The notes: a model not told the origin generated them from the sequence alone. 64,000 nt of DNA from Prevotella sp. E13-17 (GCF_022024035.1 NZ_CP091787.1:3194001-3258000), one strand, 5' to 3'; shown: positions 44,557 through 53,546, counted from the stretch's first letter. Made by a program: numbers and translations.

Positions 44557-45087
44557 ATGAAACTATGTATCTTTTGTTCTGCAAATCAGCAATTAGACCC
44601 TGATTTCTTCACCATGACCGAAGAATTGGGCAGATGGGCCGCAGAAAACGGCCATTCCATCGTGTTTGGCGGCCACGATGCCGGACTCATGCACAGCGTC
44701 AGCAAGGCAGCTAAAGAGGCCGACGGACAAGTCATTGGCGTGGTGCCCCGACGCATTGAGGAGATGGGACGCCTCAGTCCCTACTTGGACGTACACATTC
44801 CCACCGAGAACCTGACCGACCGCAAGGACCTGATGATGCTTCAGAGTGATGCTTTCATCGTGCTGCCCGGCGGCATTGGCACACTCGACGAGCTGTTTAC
44901 CACGGCAGCAGCAGCCACACTGCAATACCATCAAAAGCCACTGATTCTGTGGAACATGAAAGGTTTTTGGGATTCGCTCATCGTTTGCCTCGACGACCTC
45001 AGCAAGAAAGGGGTGATTCGGGGCGACTGGCACCAGCTCATCAAGGTAGCATCATCGCTCGACGACGTGCAGCGACTACTCGGCTAA
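44557..45087 (+). CDS. LOG family nucleoside 5'-monophosphate phosphoribohydrolase
   Basis: 176-aa Rossmann-fold enzyme of the LOG (lysine-decarboxylase-like) family, which cleaves N6-substituted or plain AMP to base and ribose 5-phosphate. The Rossmann opening is MKLCIFCSAN, and the nucleotide loop is VFGGHDAGLMHSVSKAA. The signature is LPGGIGTLDELF (PGGxGTxxE). The usual GGG-xx-GLMG is GGHDAGLMH here, a small deviation. Its 3' end overlaps that of the convergent PfkB kinase by 12 bases. Start follows the -7 box by 5 bases. Confidence 0.9.
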   Translation: MKLCIFCSANQQLDPDFFTMTEELGRWAAENGHSIVFGGHDAGLMHSVSKAAKEADGQVIGVVPRRIEEMGRLSPYLDVHIPTENLTDRKDLMMLQSDAFIVLPGGIGTLDELFTTAAAATLQYHQKPLILWNMKGFWDSLIVCLDDLSKKGVIRGDWHQLIKVASSLDDVQRLLG

Positions 45088-46020
45088 CAGGGCTGCCATG
45101 GCACTTCCAAAGCTCTCATCGACCGAGTTGCCGACACTCTGACAGACGTTTGCCGAGAACTGCATGGCATAGTCGATGATGCTGTCCCACTGCTGCTCGC
45201 TGAGTCCGCACTCAATGTTTTCGCGAGTGATGCGGTTCTTAATCATGCCAAACACGAAACCAGCATTGAAGTTGTCGCCAGCGCCGATGGTGCTCACCAC
45301 CTTATTGTTGGGGTCCACGACATACTGCTTTGCGAAGTTCTCGTCGGCACGCAACTCCACTGGACCATCGCCACTGGTATAGATAAACTTCTTGGTATAG
45401 AAAGCAATCTGCGAACGATATAGCACGTCGGGATCCGTTTTGTGAAACATCACCTCGAAGTCCTCGCTCGAACCGCGCACGATGTCGGCCATTTCCAGAT
45501 TCTCCAAGATATTGGGAGTCAGCTTCAGCACCTCGTTCTTATGCGACGAACGGAAGTTCACATCGTAGTAGAGTATGGCGCCACGGTTGCGGGCATACTC
45601 CAAAAAGGCCTGCACCTGCGGACGTATCACTGGGTTTACGGCAAAATAGGAACCAAACAACACGATATCGTCCTTCTGTATGTCGGGATAGGAGAACTCT
45701 ATACGGTCGTTGACATGGTCTTTATAGAAGATATAGTCTGCATCGTTCTTCTCGTTGAGGAAGGCCAGCGACACAGGCGATTTGGAATCGGGATAGACAT
45801 ATACGCACGAGGCATCAACACCATTCTTCTCGATGAAATCGATGATTTTCCGTCCCACACGGTCATTGCCGGTCTCACTGACCAGCGAGGCCTTAACCCC
45901 CGAGCGCCCCAACGAAATCAGACAGTTAAACGTGGATCCACCTGGCACGGCACCAATGGGCTGGTCGTTTTTAAAAATGATGTCGAGAACCGTCTCGCCT
46001 ATTCCAATAACCTTTTGCAT
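45076..46020 (-). CDS. PfkB-family carbohydrate kinase (fructokinase-like)
   Basis: Cytoplasmic sugar kinase of the ribokinase fold, 314 aa. N-terminal GIGETVLDIIFKN, the sugar-binding GGSTFNCLISLGRSG, mid-domain YDVNFRSSHKNE, and the C-terminal signature STIGAGDNFNAGFVFG with the catalytic Asp in GAGD. The early GETVLD and GGS features suit fructokinases, but the exact sugar is not decided by sequence alone. It has its own -7 box 26 bases upstream and ends inside the last codons of the LOG gene. Confidence 0.92.
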   Translation of the reverse strand: MQKVIGIGETVLDIIFKNDQPIGAVPGGSTFNCLISLGRSGVKASLVSETGNDRVGRKIIDFIEKNGVDASCVYVYPDSKSPVSLAFLNEKNDADYIFYKDHVNDRIEFSYPDIQKDDIVLFGSYFAVNPVIRPQVQAFLEYARNRGAILYYDVNFRSSHKNEVLKLTPNILENLEMADIVRGSSEDFEVMFHKTDPDVLYRSQIAFYTKKFIYTSGDGPVELRADENFAKQYVVDPNNKVVSTIGAGDNFNAGFVFGMIKNRITRENIECGLSEQQWDSIIDYAMQFSANVCQSVGNSVDESFGSAMAALLAE

Positions 46021-46045
46021 TTATCATATCATTTAAAGTCGGCTG

Positions 46046-46073
46046 CAAAGTTAGCAATAATTATTATCTCAAA
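46046..46073 (-). promoter_or_regulatory. Promoter of the PfkB kinase
   Basis: Minus strand TTTG (46070-46073), 16-base spacer, -7 box TAACTTTG (46046-46053). Confidence 0.65.
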
Positions 46074-46139
46074 GAAAACAATCTCGAAAAAAAAACAAAA
46101 ATCCGGGGGTTCGCCGAGCAACATAACAAGTGTATATAT

Positions 46140-46170
46140 TTTGCCGAATGCTCTTTTTTTCATACCTTTG
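46140..46170 (+). promoter_or_regulatory. Promoter of the M16 peptidase gene
   Basis: TTTG (46140-46143), 19-base spacer, -7 box TACCTTTG (46163-46170). The ATG at 46179 is only 8 bases after the box. Confidence 0.8.
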
Positions 46171-46178
46171 CACCACAA

Positions 46179-47414
46179 ATGACGAAATACAACACTTTTA
46201 CACTCGACAACGGAATGCGTGTCATTCATCTGCCGTCCGATTCGCAGGTGGTTTACTGCGGCATTGCCGTCAAGGCAGGCACGCGCCACGAGCGTTCAGG
46301 CGAAGAAGGACTGGCTCACTTCTGCGAGCACCTCACGTTTAAGGGCACCCAGAAGATGTCGGCCGTACAGATTATCAATGCCATCGAGGGACTGGGGGGC
46401 GAGATGAACGCCTTCACCAACAAGGAAGACACCGTGTTCTATTGTGCCATTCAGGCCAAGCATGCCAAGAAAGCCATCGGCGTACTCTGCGACATTGTGT
46501 TCGGCAGCACCTACCCACAGACCGAGGTAGAAAAAGAACGCGAAGTGGTGTGCGATGAGATTGACAGCTATGAGGACACGCCTGCAGAACTGATCTACGA
46601 CGAGTTCGAGAACATTTTGTTCGAGGGCCATCCTCTGGGACATAACATCCTGGGCACCAGCGAACAGGTGCGCCAATACACCAGCGAGGATGCCCAGCGC
46701 TTCACCAGTCGCTATTATCGTCCCGACAACTGTGTGTTCTTCCTGAGCGGCAACATTGACAGAAAGACTATTGCTGCCAGCCTCAACAAAATGGTAGAGA
46801 AGAAAGACAGACCAGAGCTACAGAAAGAACAAGACGTCGCCGCACTCGCTAACGAGAGGACTGAAGAGAGACTCTTCATCCGCCAACGTGGCACCCACCA
46901 AGCGCATGTCATGTTGGGCACACGGGCTTTTGCTGGCAGCGACCCACGGCGTTGGGCGCTCTACCTGCTGAACAACATTCTGGGTGGACCAGGCCTCAAC
47001 TCACGACTGAACATCGCGCTGCGTGAGCGCAACGGACTGGTATATAGCGTTGACAGCTCGATGGTGAGCTATAGCGACACCGGCATGTGGTCGGTCTATT
47101 TCGGTTGCGACCCCGCCGACGTGAAGCGCTGTCTGCGACTGGTGAGACGCGAGCTGGACAAGCTCATGCAGAAGCCGCTCTCGCCCACGCAGCTCGCCGC
47201 AGCCAAACGCCAACTGCAAGGTCAGTTGGCCATTGCCAGCGACAGTCGCGAACAGTTTGCGCTCGACTTTGCCAAGAACTACCTGCACACGGGCAAAGAA
47301 CGCGACCTCTCCGACATCATGCGCCACATCGATACGCTCAGCAGCAGCGATTTGCAGGACGTGGCGCAGCTACTCTTTGCCGAAGACCGCATCACCACCC
47401 TCATTTACCAATAG
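46179..47414 (+). CDS. M16-family zinc peptidase (insulinase/processing peptidase-like)
   Basis: 411-aa single-unit M16 metallopeptidase. Inverted zinc motif HFCEH (His47, Glu50, His51) in GLAHFCEHLTFKGT, the downstream Glu in EREVVCDEIDSYEDTPAEL, and the C-terminal half with LNNILGGPGLNSRLNIALRERNGLVYSV. No signal peptide is seen, so it is cytoplasmic or periplasmic by an unknown route. Transcribed alone from a promoter almost touching the start codon. Its stop is immediately followed by the repeat element at 47414. Confidence 0.94.
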   Translation: MTKYNTFTLDNGMRVIHLPSDSQVVYCGIAVKAGTRHERSGEEGLAHFCEHLTFKGTQKMSAVQIINAIEGLGGEMNAFTNKEDTVFYCAIQAKHAKKAIGVLCDIVFGSTYPQTEVEKEREVVCDEIDSYEDTPAELIYDEFENILFEGHPLGHNILGTSEQVRQYTSEDAQRFTSRYYRPDNCVFFLSGNIDRKTIAASLNKMVEKKDRPELQKEQDVAALANERTEERLFIRQRGTHQAHVMLGTRAFAGSDPRRWALYLLNNILGGPGLNSRLNIALRERNGLVYSVDSSMVSYSDTGMWSVYFGCDPADVKRCLRLVRRELDKLMQKPLSPTQLAAAKRQLQGQLAIASDSREQFALDFAKNYLHTGKERDLSDIMRHIDTLSSSDLQDVAQLLFAEDRITTLIYQ

Positions 47415-47474
47415 AATAGTGCCACTTTAGCCTTGCCATTGCAGTACTTTAGCAAGACTAAAGTGGCACTATTC
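47414..47474. repeat. Long inverted repeat with AGTGCCACTTT arms (locus 2)
   Basis: Perfect 17-bp arms at 47414-47430 and 47458-47474, extended inside by a 5-bp pairing (CTTGC 47432-47436 with GCAAG 47452-47456) after one mismatch. The core AGTGCCACTTT is the arm of the hairpin at 19031-19061. A further copy of AAAGTGGCACTATT is found at 47614-47627. The hairpin begins at the last base of the M16 stop codon and could also act as its terminator, though no T-run follows. Confidence 0.88.
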
Positions 47475-47504
47475 GCTGGCAATAGTAACGCTTTTAGTTT
47501 CATT

Positions 47505-47612
47505 CCAGGGCCTAGAAACGCCATTTCCAGCCCCTACATCCACTCATTCTAGACCCTGGAAACGTCTCTTCCAGCCCCTAGAAATGCAAATTCCAGCCCC
47601 TAGACGCCGAGC
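47505..47612. repeat. Tandem array with 22-bp period, 5 units (locus 2)
   Basis: Units start at 47505, 47527, 47549, 47571 and 47593. Consensus CCAGCCCCTAGAAA plus eight variable bases; unit 3 starts CTAGACCCTGGAAA. With the preceding TT, each core is a rough dyad (TTCCAG-CCC-CTRGAA). Same unit, period and plus-strand orientation as the array at 19074-19175. Confidence 0.88.
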
Positions 47613-47692
47613 AAAAGTGGCACTATTTAAAAACAATCGTTAAACTTTTACATTATTATAGGCTAAGTCTTGGTCATTAAAAGAATTCATCT

Positions 47693-47700
47693 TACTTTTG
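47693..47700 (+). promoter_or_regulatory. -7 box of the ROK kinase
   Basis: TACTTTTG, 66 bases before the ATG at 47767. No well-spaced TTTG is obvious upstream. Confidence 0.65.
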
Positions 47701-47766
47701 CATACCGATTCGGACTAAACAGAAAAGAGACTATAGTAAGTAATTTATATTCAACCTAAAATAATA

Positions 47767-48861
47767 ATGAGTAAAGACAAGAAAACCGTACTGACGCTCG
47801 ATGCCGGAGGTACCAACTTCGTATTTTCGGCCATCTGCGACAATGAAGAGATTGTAGAACCCGTACGTCTGAAAGCCGTAACAACCGACACCGAGGGCTG
47901 TCTGGCCACACTGGTTCAGGGATTTACCACCGTCAAGGAGCAACTGGCAGAGGAGCCCGTGGCCATCAGCTTCGCCTTTCCTGGCCCTGCCGACTATGAG
48001 CACGGCGTGATTGGCGATCTGCCCAACTTCCCCTCGTTCCGCGGCGGTGTGCCATTGGGACCGTATCTGGAACATGTGTTCGGCATCCCCGTGTTTATCA
48101 ACAACGACGGCAACCTGTTTGCCTATGGCGAAGCGCTGGCTGGCGCACTGCCGCGCGTCAACAAGGCTCTGGAGGAGGCTGGCTGCAAGCGGCGCTACAA
48201 GAACATGGTTGGCGTGACACTGGGCACGGGCTTTGGCTGTGGCGTGGTGATAGATCAGGTGTTGCTGACGGGCGACAACGGCTGTGGTGGCGACACATGG
48301 TGCACACGCAACGGCATGTATCCTTTTGTCATTGCCGAAGAGAGCGTGAGCATACGCGCTGTGCGCCGTGTCTATGCTGAGATGGCCCACGAGGATGCCA
48401 CAGAACTGACCCCAAAGGACATCTGCGACATTGCCGACGGCAAGCGCCCCGGCAACGTGAAGGCGGCCAAAGAGAGTTTCCGCCAATTGGGACAAGTGAC
48501 GGCGGCTGCACTGGTCAACGTGCTGAACATCGTGGATGGCATCGTGGTCATCGGTGGCGGTGTGGCTGGTGCTGCCCACCACATACTGCCTGGCATGATG
48601 GAGGAGTTTGCCCGTCCCGTAGGAACATTCTCCGGACACTTGATGCCCACGTTGCAATCGGAAGTGTATAACTTTGAGGATCCCGAGCAACGCGCTGCTT
48701 TCCTCGAAGACAAAGACACGTTTGTCAAGGTGCCTCACACCGACAAGGAGGTGCTCTACTGCAGTCAGCGCAAGGTCGCAATCATGGTGTCTGAACTGGG
48801 CGCCAGCAAGGCTATCAACCTGGGCGCCTACAACTTTGCCTTGAAGAAGATCGAAAGCTAA
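47767..48861 (+). CDS. ROK-family sugar kinase (glucokinase-like)
   Basis: 364-aa ROK protein without a DNA-binding domain, hence a kinase rather than repressor. ATP loop LTLDAGGTNFVFSA; AISFAFPGPADYEHGVIGDLPNFPSF; catalytic region FINNDGNLFAYGEALAG (Asp in NNDGN); GVTLGTGFGCGVVIDQVLL; adenosine motif IVVIGGGVAGAAHHILPGM. The usual ROK zinc motif (CxCGxxGCxE) is not evident; the GCGGDTWCTRNG stretch occupies its place. Glucose or a related hexose is likely. Single gene with strong terminator. Confidence 0.92.
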   Translation: MSKDKKTVLTLDAGGTNFVFSAICDNEEIVEPVRLKAVTTDTEGCLATLVQGFTTVKEQLAEEPVAISFAFPGPADYEHGVIGDLPNFPSFRGGVPLGPYLEHVFGIPVFINNDGNLFAYGEALAGALPRVNKALEEAGCKRRYKNMVGVTLGTGFGCGVVIDQVLLTGDNGCGGDTWCTRNGMYPFVIAEESVSIRAVRRVYAEMAHEDATELTPKDICDIADGKRPGNVKAAKESFRQLGQVTAAALVNVLNIVDGIVVIGGGVAGAAHHILPGMMEEFARPVGTFSGHLMPTLQSEVYNFEDPEQRAAFLEDKDTFVKVPHTDKEVLYCSQRKVAIMVSELGASKAINLGAYNFALKKIES

Positions 48862-48887
48862 ATCGATTGACTCACGGACATAAAAGA

Positions 48888-48934
48888 GGGAGTTAAAGAG
48901 GAATGGATAACGATTCCACTTTAACTCCCTTTTT
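48888..48934 (+). terminator. Terminator of the ROK kinase gene
   Basis: 11-bp stem (48888-48898 with 48919-48929) continued by GGAAT/ATTCC after one mismatch, then TTTTT. It ends 20 bases before the stop of the convergent esterase gene. Confidence 0.88.
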
Positions 48935-48954
48935 GCTTTCCGGGGAAAGCTCCA

Positions 48955-50961
48955 TCAGTTCGCTTGGTGATTGTTAATGGATAGCCCTGGCCAATCATCG
49001 GTGCGGAAAGGTACACAGGGCAGACCTTCGCCATTCTGCAAATTACAGAGCGGATTGACATGCCAAGCATAGCGAACGGCAATGGGCGATATGACATCCG
49101 GACACGTCACCACTACGCTTTGCCCCTCAATACGAGCATCAGCCCAATGCCAACGATGGTCACTGCCCGCAATGGCAAAACCCCTTAATGGTCCACCATC
49201 AGCAGAACGCAGTCCTTTCGCATGGTCGAAAGAGATACGGATGCTATTGCCTTCTATCTGATAGCCAGAGTAGAGCGGACCTGAATATTCCAACTGCTGT
49301 TCGCCATAGGTCTTTGCGCGAGCAATAAGTCCTAGACGTCGGCCCACTTCCTGTTTGTTGCGTGGATGAATATCGCCAGCTTCGCCTATATCAATAAGGC
49401 ATGCCAGTCCAGAATTCTCCACATGTTGTGCCGCCATGGCTTGTGCTTCTCGCACTTCAGCCCATTCATCATCGCCAGGTTCGGTCTGCAATTGCTTGTA
49501 GTTGGCCAACTGTACGATATAGAAGGGAAAATCATACCCCCACTTTGTGCGCCAATCTCGAATCATCAATGGAAGCAATTCGCGGTATTGGTAGCCCTTG
49601 TGCTCGTTATTACAGCCCTGATACCAAATCGTTCCACGAATGGCAAAGCCAACGAGAGGATTGATCATGGCATTATAAAGTACGGTTACCTGATTGGGTG
49701 AGGATGTATTGTTGACAGGAATACGAGGCAACAGAGACATTGGTGTTGTTGTTTTATAGTGCCAATCTCCAGCCAGCATGATGCGTTCGCCCTTACATTC
49801 TAAATATAGTTGGTCAGCAGGACTATAAATGCCACCGTCGCCACCGGTATCTATGACATGAACAGAAAGAACGCTGCGACCAGCTTTTACCAAGTGTGAA
49901 GGGATGGTATAGTTACGCATTTCGCCATAGCTGTTGGTCTGGCCTACCAAATTACCATTGAAATACGTGAAATCAATATCATCGACAAGTCCGCCCATAG
50001 AGAGTTTCACCTCTTTGCCAGCCCAGGATTTCGGTATATCAATGGTTCTGCGTAGCCATGCTGCGCCATCATAATCTGCAAGTCCTGCACGCTCCCATTG
50101 AACAGGAACGGCCATGGTAGGCCACTGGCTATCGTTCAGCGTTGAACTTGCCCATACTGCCTTTTCGCCCTCATATCCCGGATCGAGGCTGCGTACTTTT
50201 TGTTTCCACTCGTCAAGTTGGTCGAGGTATATTTGTTCTCGTTCAGCCTTGTCTTCAGGCAGGTTGCCGACTGCTTCCAAAGCATCCTTCATGTCGGGAT
50301 GAAGTCTGAGTGCTTCCGCACTGGTCCACGGTTCGATGAATGTGCCTCCCCATGAAGCATCGATTAACCCCACAGGCACGTTTTGAGACTTGTGTATCTC
50401 CCGCCCGAAGAAGTAACCCGTTGCCGAGAACTCCTTAACACTTCGAGCTGAGCACACTTGCCATCCACCCCCTAAGTTGGTCTCCATGTCATTCAGAGGC
50501 TTTGGCGAGATGTTTTTACGAACCTGCAACAAACGGATATTTGCATATTGGTTGGCTTCTTGCTTCTCCTGTTCGTAGTTCTTAACCTGTGACCATCCAT
50601 CGATGGGCATCTCCATATTGGATTGACCTGAGCATAGCCACACCTCGCCAACCATGACATTTTCCAATTTTATTTTCTGGCCATCACTGATTGTAATGGT
50701 GTAAGGACCTCCTGCCTGAGGGGTTCGCAGCGTCGTGCGCCAATAGCCTTTCGAGTTGGCGGTGGTTGTGATGGTGGCGTTGTCCCACGATGCGGTGACG
50801 GTAACTTTCTTTCCGGCTTTTGCCATTCCCCAGATAGGCGCATTCGTCTGCTGTTGAATCACCATGTTACTTGAGAACAATGGGGGCATGACGGGGCGTG
50901 CATATAAATGCAGTGAGGCGACAATCGCCAGTGAGGCGGTGATTAATTTTCTAGGTTTCAT
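48955..50961 (-). CDS. Sialate O-acetylesterase-like SGNH esterase (668 aa)
   Basis: Secreted carbohydrate esterase with signal peptide ending around HLYARP. The SGNH-type catalytic serine is in LCSGQSNMEMP (Ser114); the Asn/His blocks GTIWYQGCNN and DIGEAGDIHPRNKQEVG complete the site. Between the halves sits a jelly-roll-like insertion (about 275-390; WLRRTIDIPKSW ... GGLVDDIDFTYFNGNLVG), standard in this family. It removes O-acetyl groups from sialic acid or, in many Bacteroidota, from plant or other glycans. It lies downstream of the GH36 gene but has its own promoter and is separated by a terminator. Confidence 0.92.
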   Translation of the reverse strand: MKPRKLITASLAIVASLHLYARPVMPPLFSSNMVIQQQTNAPIWGMAKAGKKVTVTASWDNATITTTANSKGYWRTTLRTPQAGGPYTITISDGQKIKLENVMVGEVWLCSGQSNMEMPIDGWSQVKNYEQEKQEANQYANIRLLQVRKNISPKPLNDMETNLGGGWQVCSARSVKEFSATGYFFGREIHKSQNVPVGLIDASWGGTFIEPWTSAEALRLHPDMKDALEAVGNLPEDKAEREQIYLDQLDEWKQKVRSLDPGYEGEKAVWASSTLNDSQWPTMAVPVQWERAGLADYDGAAWLRRTIDIPKSWAGKEVKLSMGGLVDDIDFTYFNGNLVGQTNSYGEMRNYTIPSHLVKAGRSVLSVHVIDTGGDGGIYSPADQLYLECKGERIMLAGDWHYKTTTPMSLLPRIPVNNTSSPNQVTVLYNAMINPLVGFAIRGTIWYQGCNNEHKGYQYRELLPLMIRDWRTKWGYDFPFYIVQLANYKQLQTEPGDDEWAEVREAQAMAAQHVENSGLACLIDIGEAGDIHPRNKQEVGRRLGLIARAKTYGEQQLEYSGPLYSGYQIEGNSIRISFDHAKGLRSADGGPLRGFAIAGSDHRWHWADARIEGQSVVVTCPDVISPIAVRYAWHVNPLCNLQNGEGLPCVPFRTDDWPGLSINNHQAN

Positions 50962-50993
50962 AATTATATTGGTTTGACATAATTTGTTAGTTG

Positions 50994-51026
50994 CAAAAGT
51001 ATAAAATAATGTTGAGTGACAACAAA
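50994..51026 (-). promoter_or_regulatory. Promoter of the esterase gene
   Basis: Minus strand TTTG (51023-51026), 21-base spacer, -7 box TACTTTTG (50994-51001). Confidence 0.75.
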
Positions 51027-51117
51027 ACTTTTCATTCAGATTAAAACACTATTTGTTCAGAATCGTCATTTTCGTCTTCAAAACGCATTTTGTCGTGCCT
51101 GGCATATTCCGAATAAA

Positions 51118-51148
51118 GACTGCCGTATGCGTCTCGAATACGGCAGTC
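51118..51148 (-). terminator. Terminator of the GH36 gene
   Basis: Perfect 11-bp stem GACTGCCGTAT/ATACGGCAGTC with 9-nt loop, followed on minus by TTTATT. It lies 41 bases after the stop at 51190. Confidence 0.78.
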
Positions 51149-51189
51149 AAAGAATAAACCTAAAACTACGAATTACTATATAACAATTA

Positions 51190-53358
51190 CTATTCTTTTA
51201 CGATTTCAACGATGTGGCTCACCAATGGGTTTGCCGATGTCACTTTCAATCCCACCTTCATCAGATAGTCGCCTGTATAAACCTTGTCATGACAGTCAAG
51301 CCAGCTCTGCTGTTGGGGCATCAAGCATATCTCGCGCACACGGTAACGGGCGTTGGCATCCAAGCCACGCAGGCACACAGGCAGTTGCACATCGGTGACA
51401 CGAGGATGAATGTCGTAAGCGAACAGCAGTGCATGAGAACTGTCGTCGCTGACACGTTGCAGGACGCAGTGCTCGGTCTCATAGGGCGACACAAGTCGAT
51501 AGAGATTAGGCGAATAAATAATTGGTTTCAGCCTGTTGTATTCGCGGATGGCCTCACGACAATACAGCTTGTCCTGTTCTGACATATTTGCCAAATCTAT
51601 ATCAAAACCAAGTTTGCAAGTGAAGTCCACATCAAGTCGGAATTTTACACTTGCCTGGCGATTCCAATTCGTGACATGCGAGCACATGGCCTTTGAGGGC
51701 ATGAACTGTGAGTAGCCCCATTGTATGTAGAGACGAGACACGGGGTCGGTGTTGTCAGAGCACCAGAACTCGGTGAAGTATTTCAGTCCTTCAAAGTCGG
51801 AGCGACCGCCGCCACCCGAACACATCATCATATATAGATCTGGGTAGGTCGTGTGTATTCTCTGCAATACGCGATAGAGTCCACGAACATAGTCAACATA
51901 CAGGTTACCTTGATTCTCTTTCTCGTAGGGTGAGAAAATATTTGTAATGGGCGAGTTGCAGTCCCACTTCATGAACTTCAGCTGTGGGTTTTCTTTCATC
52001 AGTCCATCAACGACACCATAGACAAAGTCTTGCACCTGTGGATTCGCAAGGTCGAGCACCAGCTGATTACGGAAATAATAGGTTTCCCGGTTGGGCAGTT
52101 TAATCATCCAATCAGGATGTTTCTTTGCCAATTCACTTTGCGGGTTTACCATCTCTGGCTCAATCCAGATACCAAAGGCGACACCCGTCTCATTTGCTTT
52201 CCTGACAAGATACGGAATGCCATTGGGCAGTTTTGAGCGTGTCGGCTGCCAGTCGCCTAAGCCGGCATGATCGTCTTTTCTCGGATATTTGTTGCCAAAC
52301 CATCCATCATCGAGCAGGAAGAGGTCAACGCCCAAGTCTTTGGCCTCACCGAAGAGAGCCGTGAGTTTTTGCTCGTCAAAATCGAAATAAGTGTTTTCCC
52401 AATTGTTAAGCAGTGTCATGCGGTCTTCTTTTCCCTTGTTAAGCTGATGGTTAATGGCCCAGCGTTGGAATCGGCGACTACCCTCGCCTGCACCATTCTG
52501 AGAGAGTGTGAAGTAGAAGTCTGGCGTCCGGAACACCTCTCCTTTCTTTAATAGATAGGTTGATGCATCAGGGTTGATGCCACTGATGACACGAAGCTGT
52601 CGCTGATGGTCAACCTCAAAAGTAAATCGGAAATTGCCTGTCCAGCCAATCGTGCCCATCAGGACAGTACCTTCTTCCTCGGCTACAGGGCGCCCTAAGC
52701 CCACCTCGAAGAAAGGTTGGGCAAATAGGGTAGACCGTGTGCCAAGTCTTGAATCCACAATCTTTTTACCAAATACTAATTCCTGACTCTTCATTTGCAT
52801 TTCGCGTATCCATTCGCTCGAGAATTCCGTAAGGAAGTATTTCTCGGCTTCGAAATACAACATGCTGGAAGCATATCGCGAAATATATACTTTTCCCTTC
52901 TCCTGATGACTAATCTCACTCCACTGCTTGATGATGTCTTCTTCAGGATAGACCACATAGTGAAGGACGACCGTCACTGGGTAGAGTTCATCACGTAGCG
53001 TTATAGATGTCTCATGATCCTTTTGTGTATGCGACACATATTTAAGTATGCTGGTCGGATGTCCATCTGCATGACGAATCTCGAAAGCAGGCTCATAGAA
53101 ATCCTCACTGCCCATGACAGGATAGACCTCGCTCCCTTGCGTCATCGTGCTGCTCGAGCCACTCACTCTTGGCATGTTTAGTAGTTCCAACGAGGTATCT
53201 TCCGTCAGACGCTGTCCCAGATAGGTTTGATACAATCGTCCGTCGTCCTTGACTTGAAGTACCAGTTGCGTACTTTTTGTCTTGATGCTGATGTTTGTCT
53301 TTTCAGCCTGTATGCCTATCGCCATCAGCAATAAGGCAAAAGTGATTAGTTGTTTCAT
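51190..53358 (-). CDS. GH36 alpha-galactosidase (722 aa)
   Basis: Retaining alpha-galactosidase, secreted (signal peptide MKQLITFALLLMAIGIQA). An N-terminal beta-sandwich is followed by the catalytic barrel, with LLNNWENTYFDFDEQKL, LFLLDDGWFG and FGIWIEPEMVNP. The nucleophile is Asp466 in FMKWDCNSPITN and the acid/base Asp535 in WCSDNTDPVSR, all hallmark GH36 motifs. CSGGGGRSDFEGLKYF is also present. Full length for the family. Divergent from the hybrid regulator with 215 bases between; likely under its control (inference). Substrates could be raffinose-type sugars, galactomannan side chains or alpha-Gal caps. Confidence 0.96.
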   Translation of the reverse strand: MKQLITFALLLMAIGIQAEKTNISIKTKSTQLVLQVKDDGRLYQTYLGQRLTEDTSLELLNMPRVSGSSSTMTQGSEVYPVMGSEDFYEPAFEIRHADGHPTSILKYVSHTQKDHETSITLRDELYPVTVVLHYVVYPEEDIIKQWSEISHQEKGKVYISRYASSMLYFEAEKYFLTEFSSEWIREMQMKSQELVFGKKIVDSRLGTRSTLFAQPFFEVGLGRPVAEEEGTVLMGTIGWTGNFRFTFEVDHQRQLRVISGINPDASTYLLKKGEVFRTPDFYFTLSQNGAGEGSRRFQRWAINHQLNKGKEDRMTLLNNWENTYFDFDEQKLTALFGEAKDLGVDLFLLDDGWFGNKYPRKDDHAGLGDWQPTRSKLPNGIPYLVRKANETGVAFGIWIEPEMVNPQSELAKKHPDWMIKLPNRETYYFRNQLVLDLANPQVQDFVYGVVDGLMKENPQLKFMKWDCNSPITNIFSPYEKENQGNLYVDYVRGLYRVLQRIHTTYPDLYMMMCSGGGGRSDFEGLKYFTEFWCSDNTDPVSRLYIQWGYSQFMPSKAMCSHVTNWNRQASVKFRLDVDFTCKLGFDIDLANMSEQDKLYCREAIREYNRLKPIIYSPNLYRLVSPYETEHCVLQRVSDDSSHALLFAYDIHPRVTDVQLPVCLRGLDANARYRVREICLMPQQQSWLDCHDKVYTGDYLMKVGLKVTSANPLVSHIVEIVKE

Positions 53359-53380
53359 GTGTTACTTCTGTTTTGTGCTG

Positions 53381-53412
53381 CAAAATTAGTAGAAATAGCC
53401 GTTACTTGCAAA
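53381..53412 (-). promoter_or_regulatory. Promoter of the GH36 gene
   Basis: Minus strand TTTG (53409-53412), 20-base spacer, -7 box TAATTTTG (53381-53388). Confidence 0.78.
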
Positions 53413-53538
53413 ACGATACGTCTCGAAGAATGACACTTTTGAGGAGTATAAGACCGCGTGCGACAAACGTCGCCTAATTTGCTACATCTGTTGCAATTTT
53501 ATTTAAGCATTGACAGCAAGAATCTCGCTAAATATTAC

Positions 53539-53546
53539 TATTTTTG
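53539..53546 (+). promoter_or_regulatory. -7 box of the hybrid regulator gene
   Basis: TATTTTTG, 27 bases before the ATG at 53574. A short perfect hairpin GCGAC-AAAC-GTCGC lies at 53460-53473 between the two divergent promoters. Confidence 0.6.

Larger units (their letters stand above)
47415..47766. other. 352-base intergenic region between the M16 peptidase and ROK kinase
   Basis: It holds the long hairpin, the 22-bp array and a third arm copy (47414-47627). After these come about 65 AT-rich bases, the promoter of the ROK kinase (47693-47700) and its 66-base leader. No gene is seen. Confidence 0.7.

Noticed and set aside
47731..48738. 335-codon minus-strand ORF
   Set aside because: Antisense to the ROK kinase with its clear ATP and catalytic motifs.
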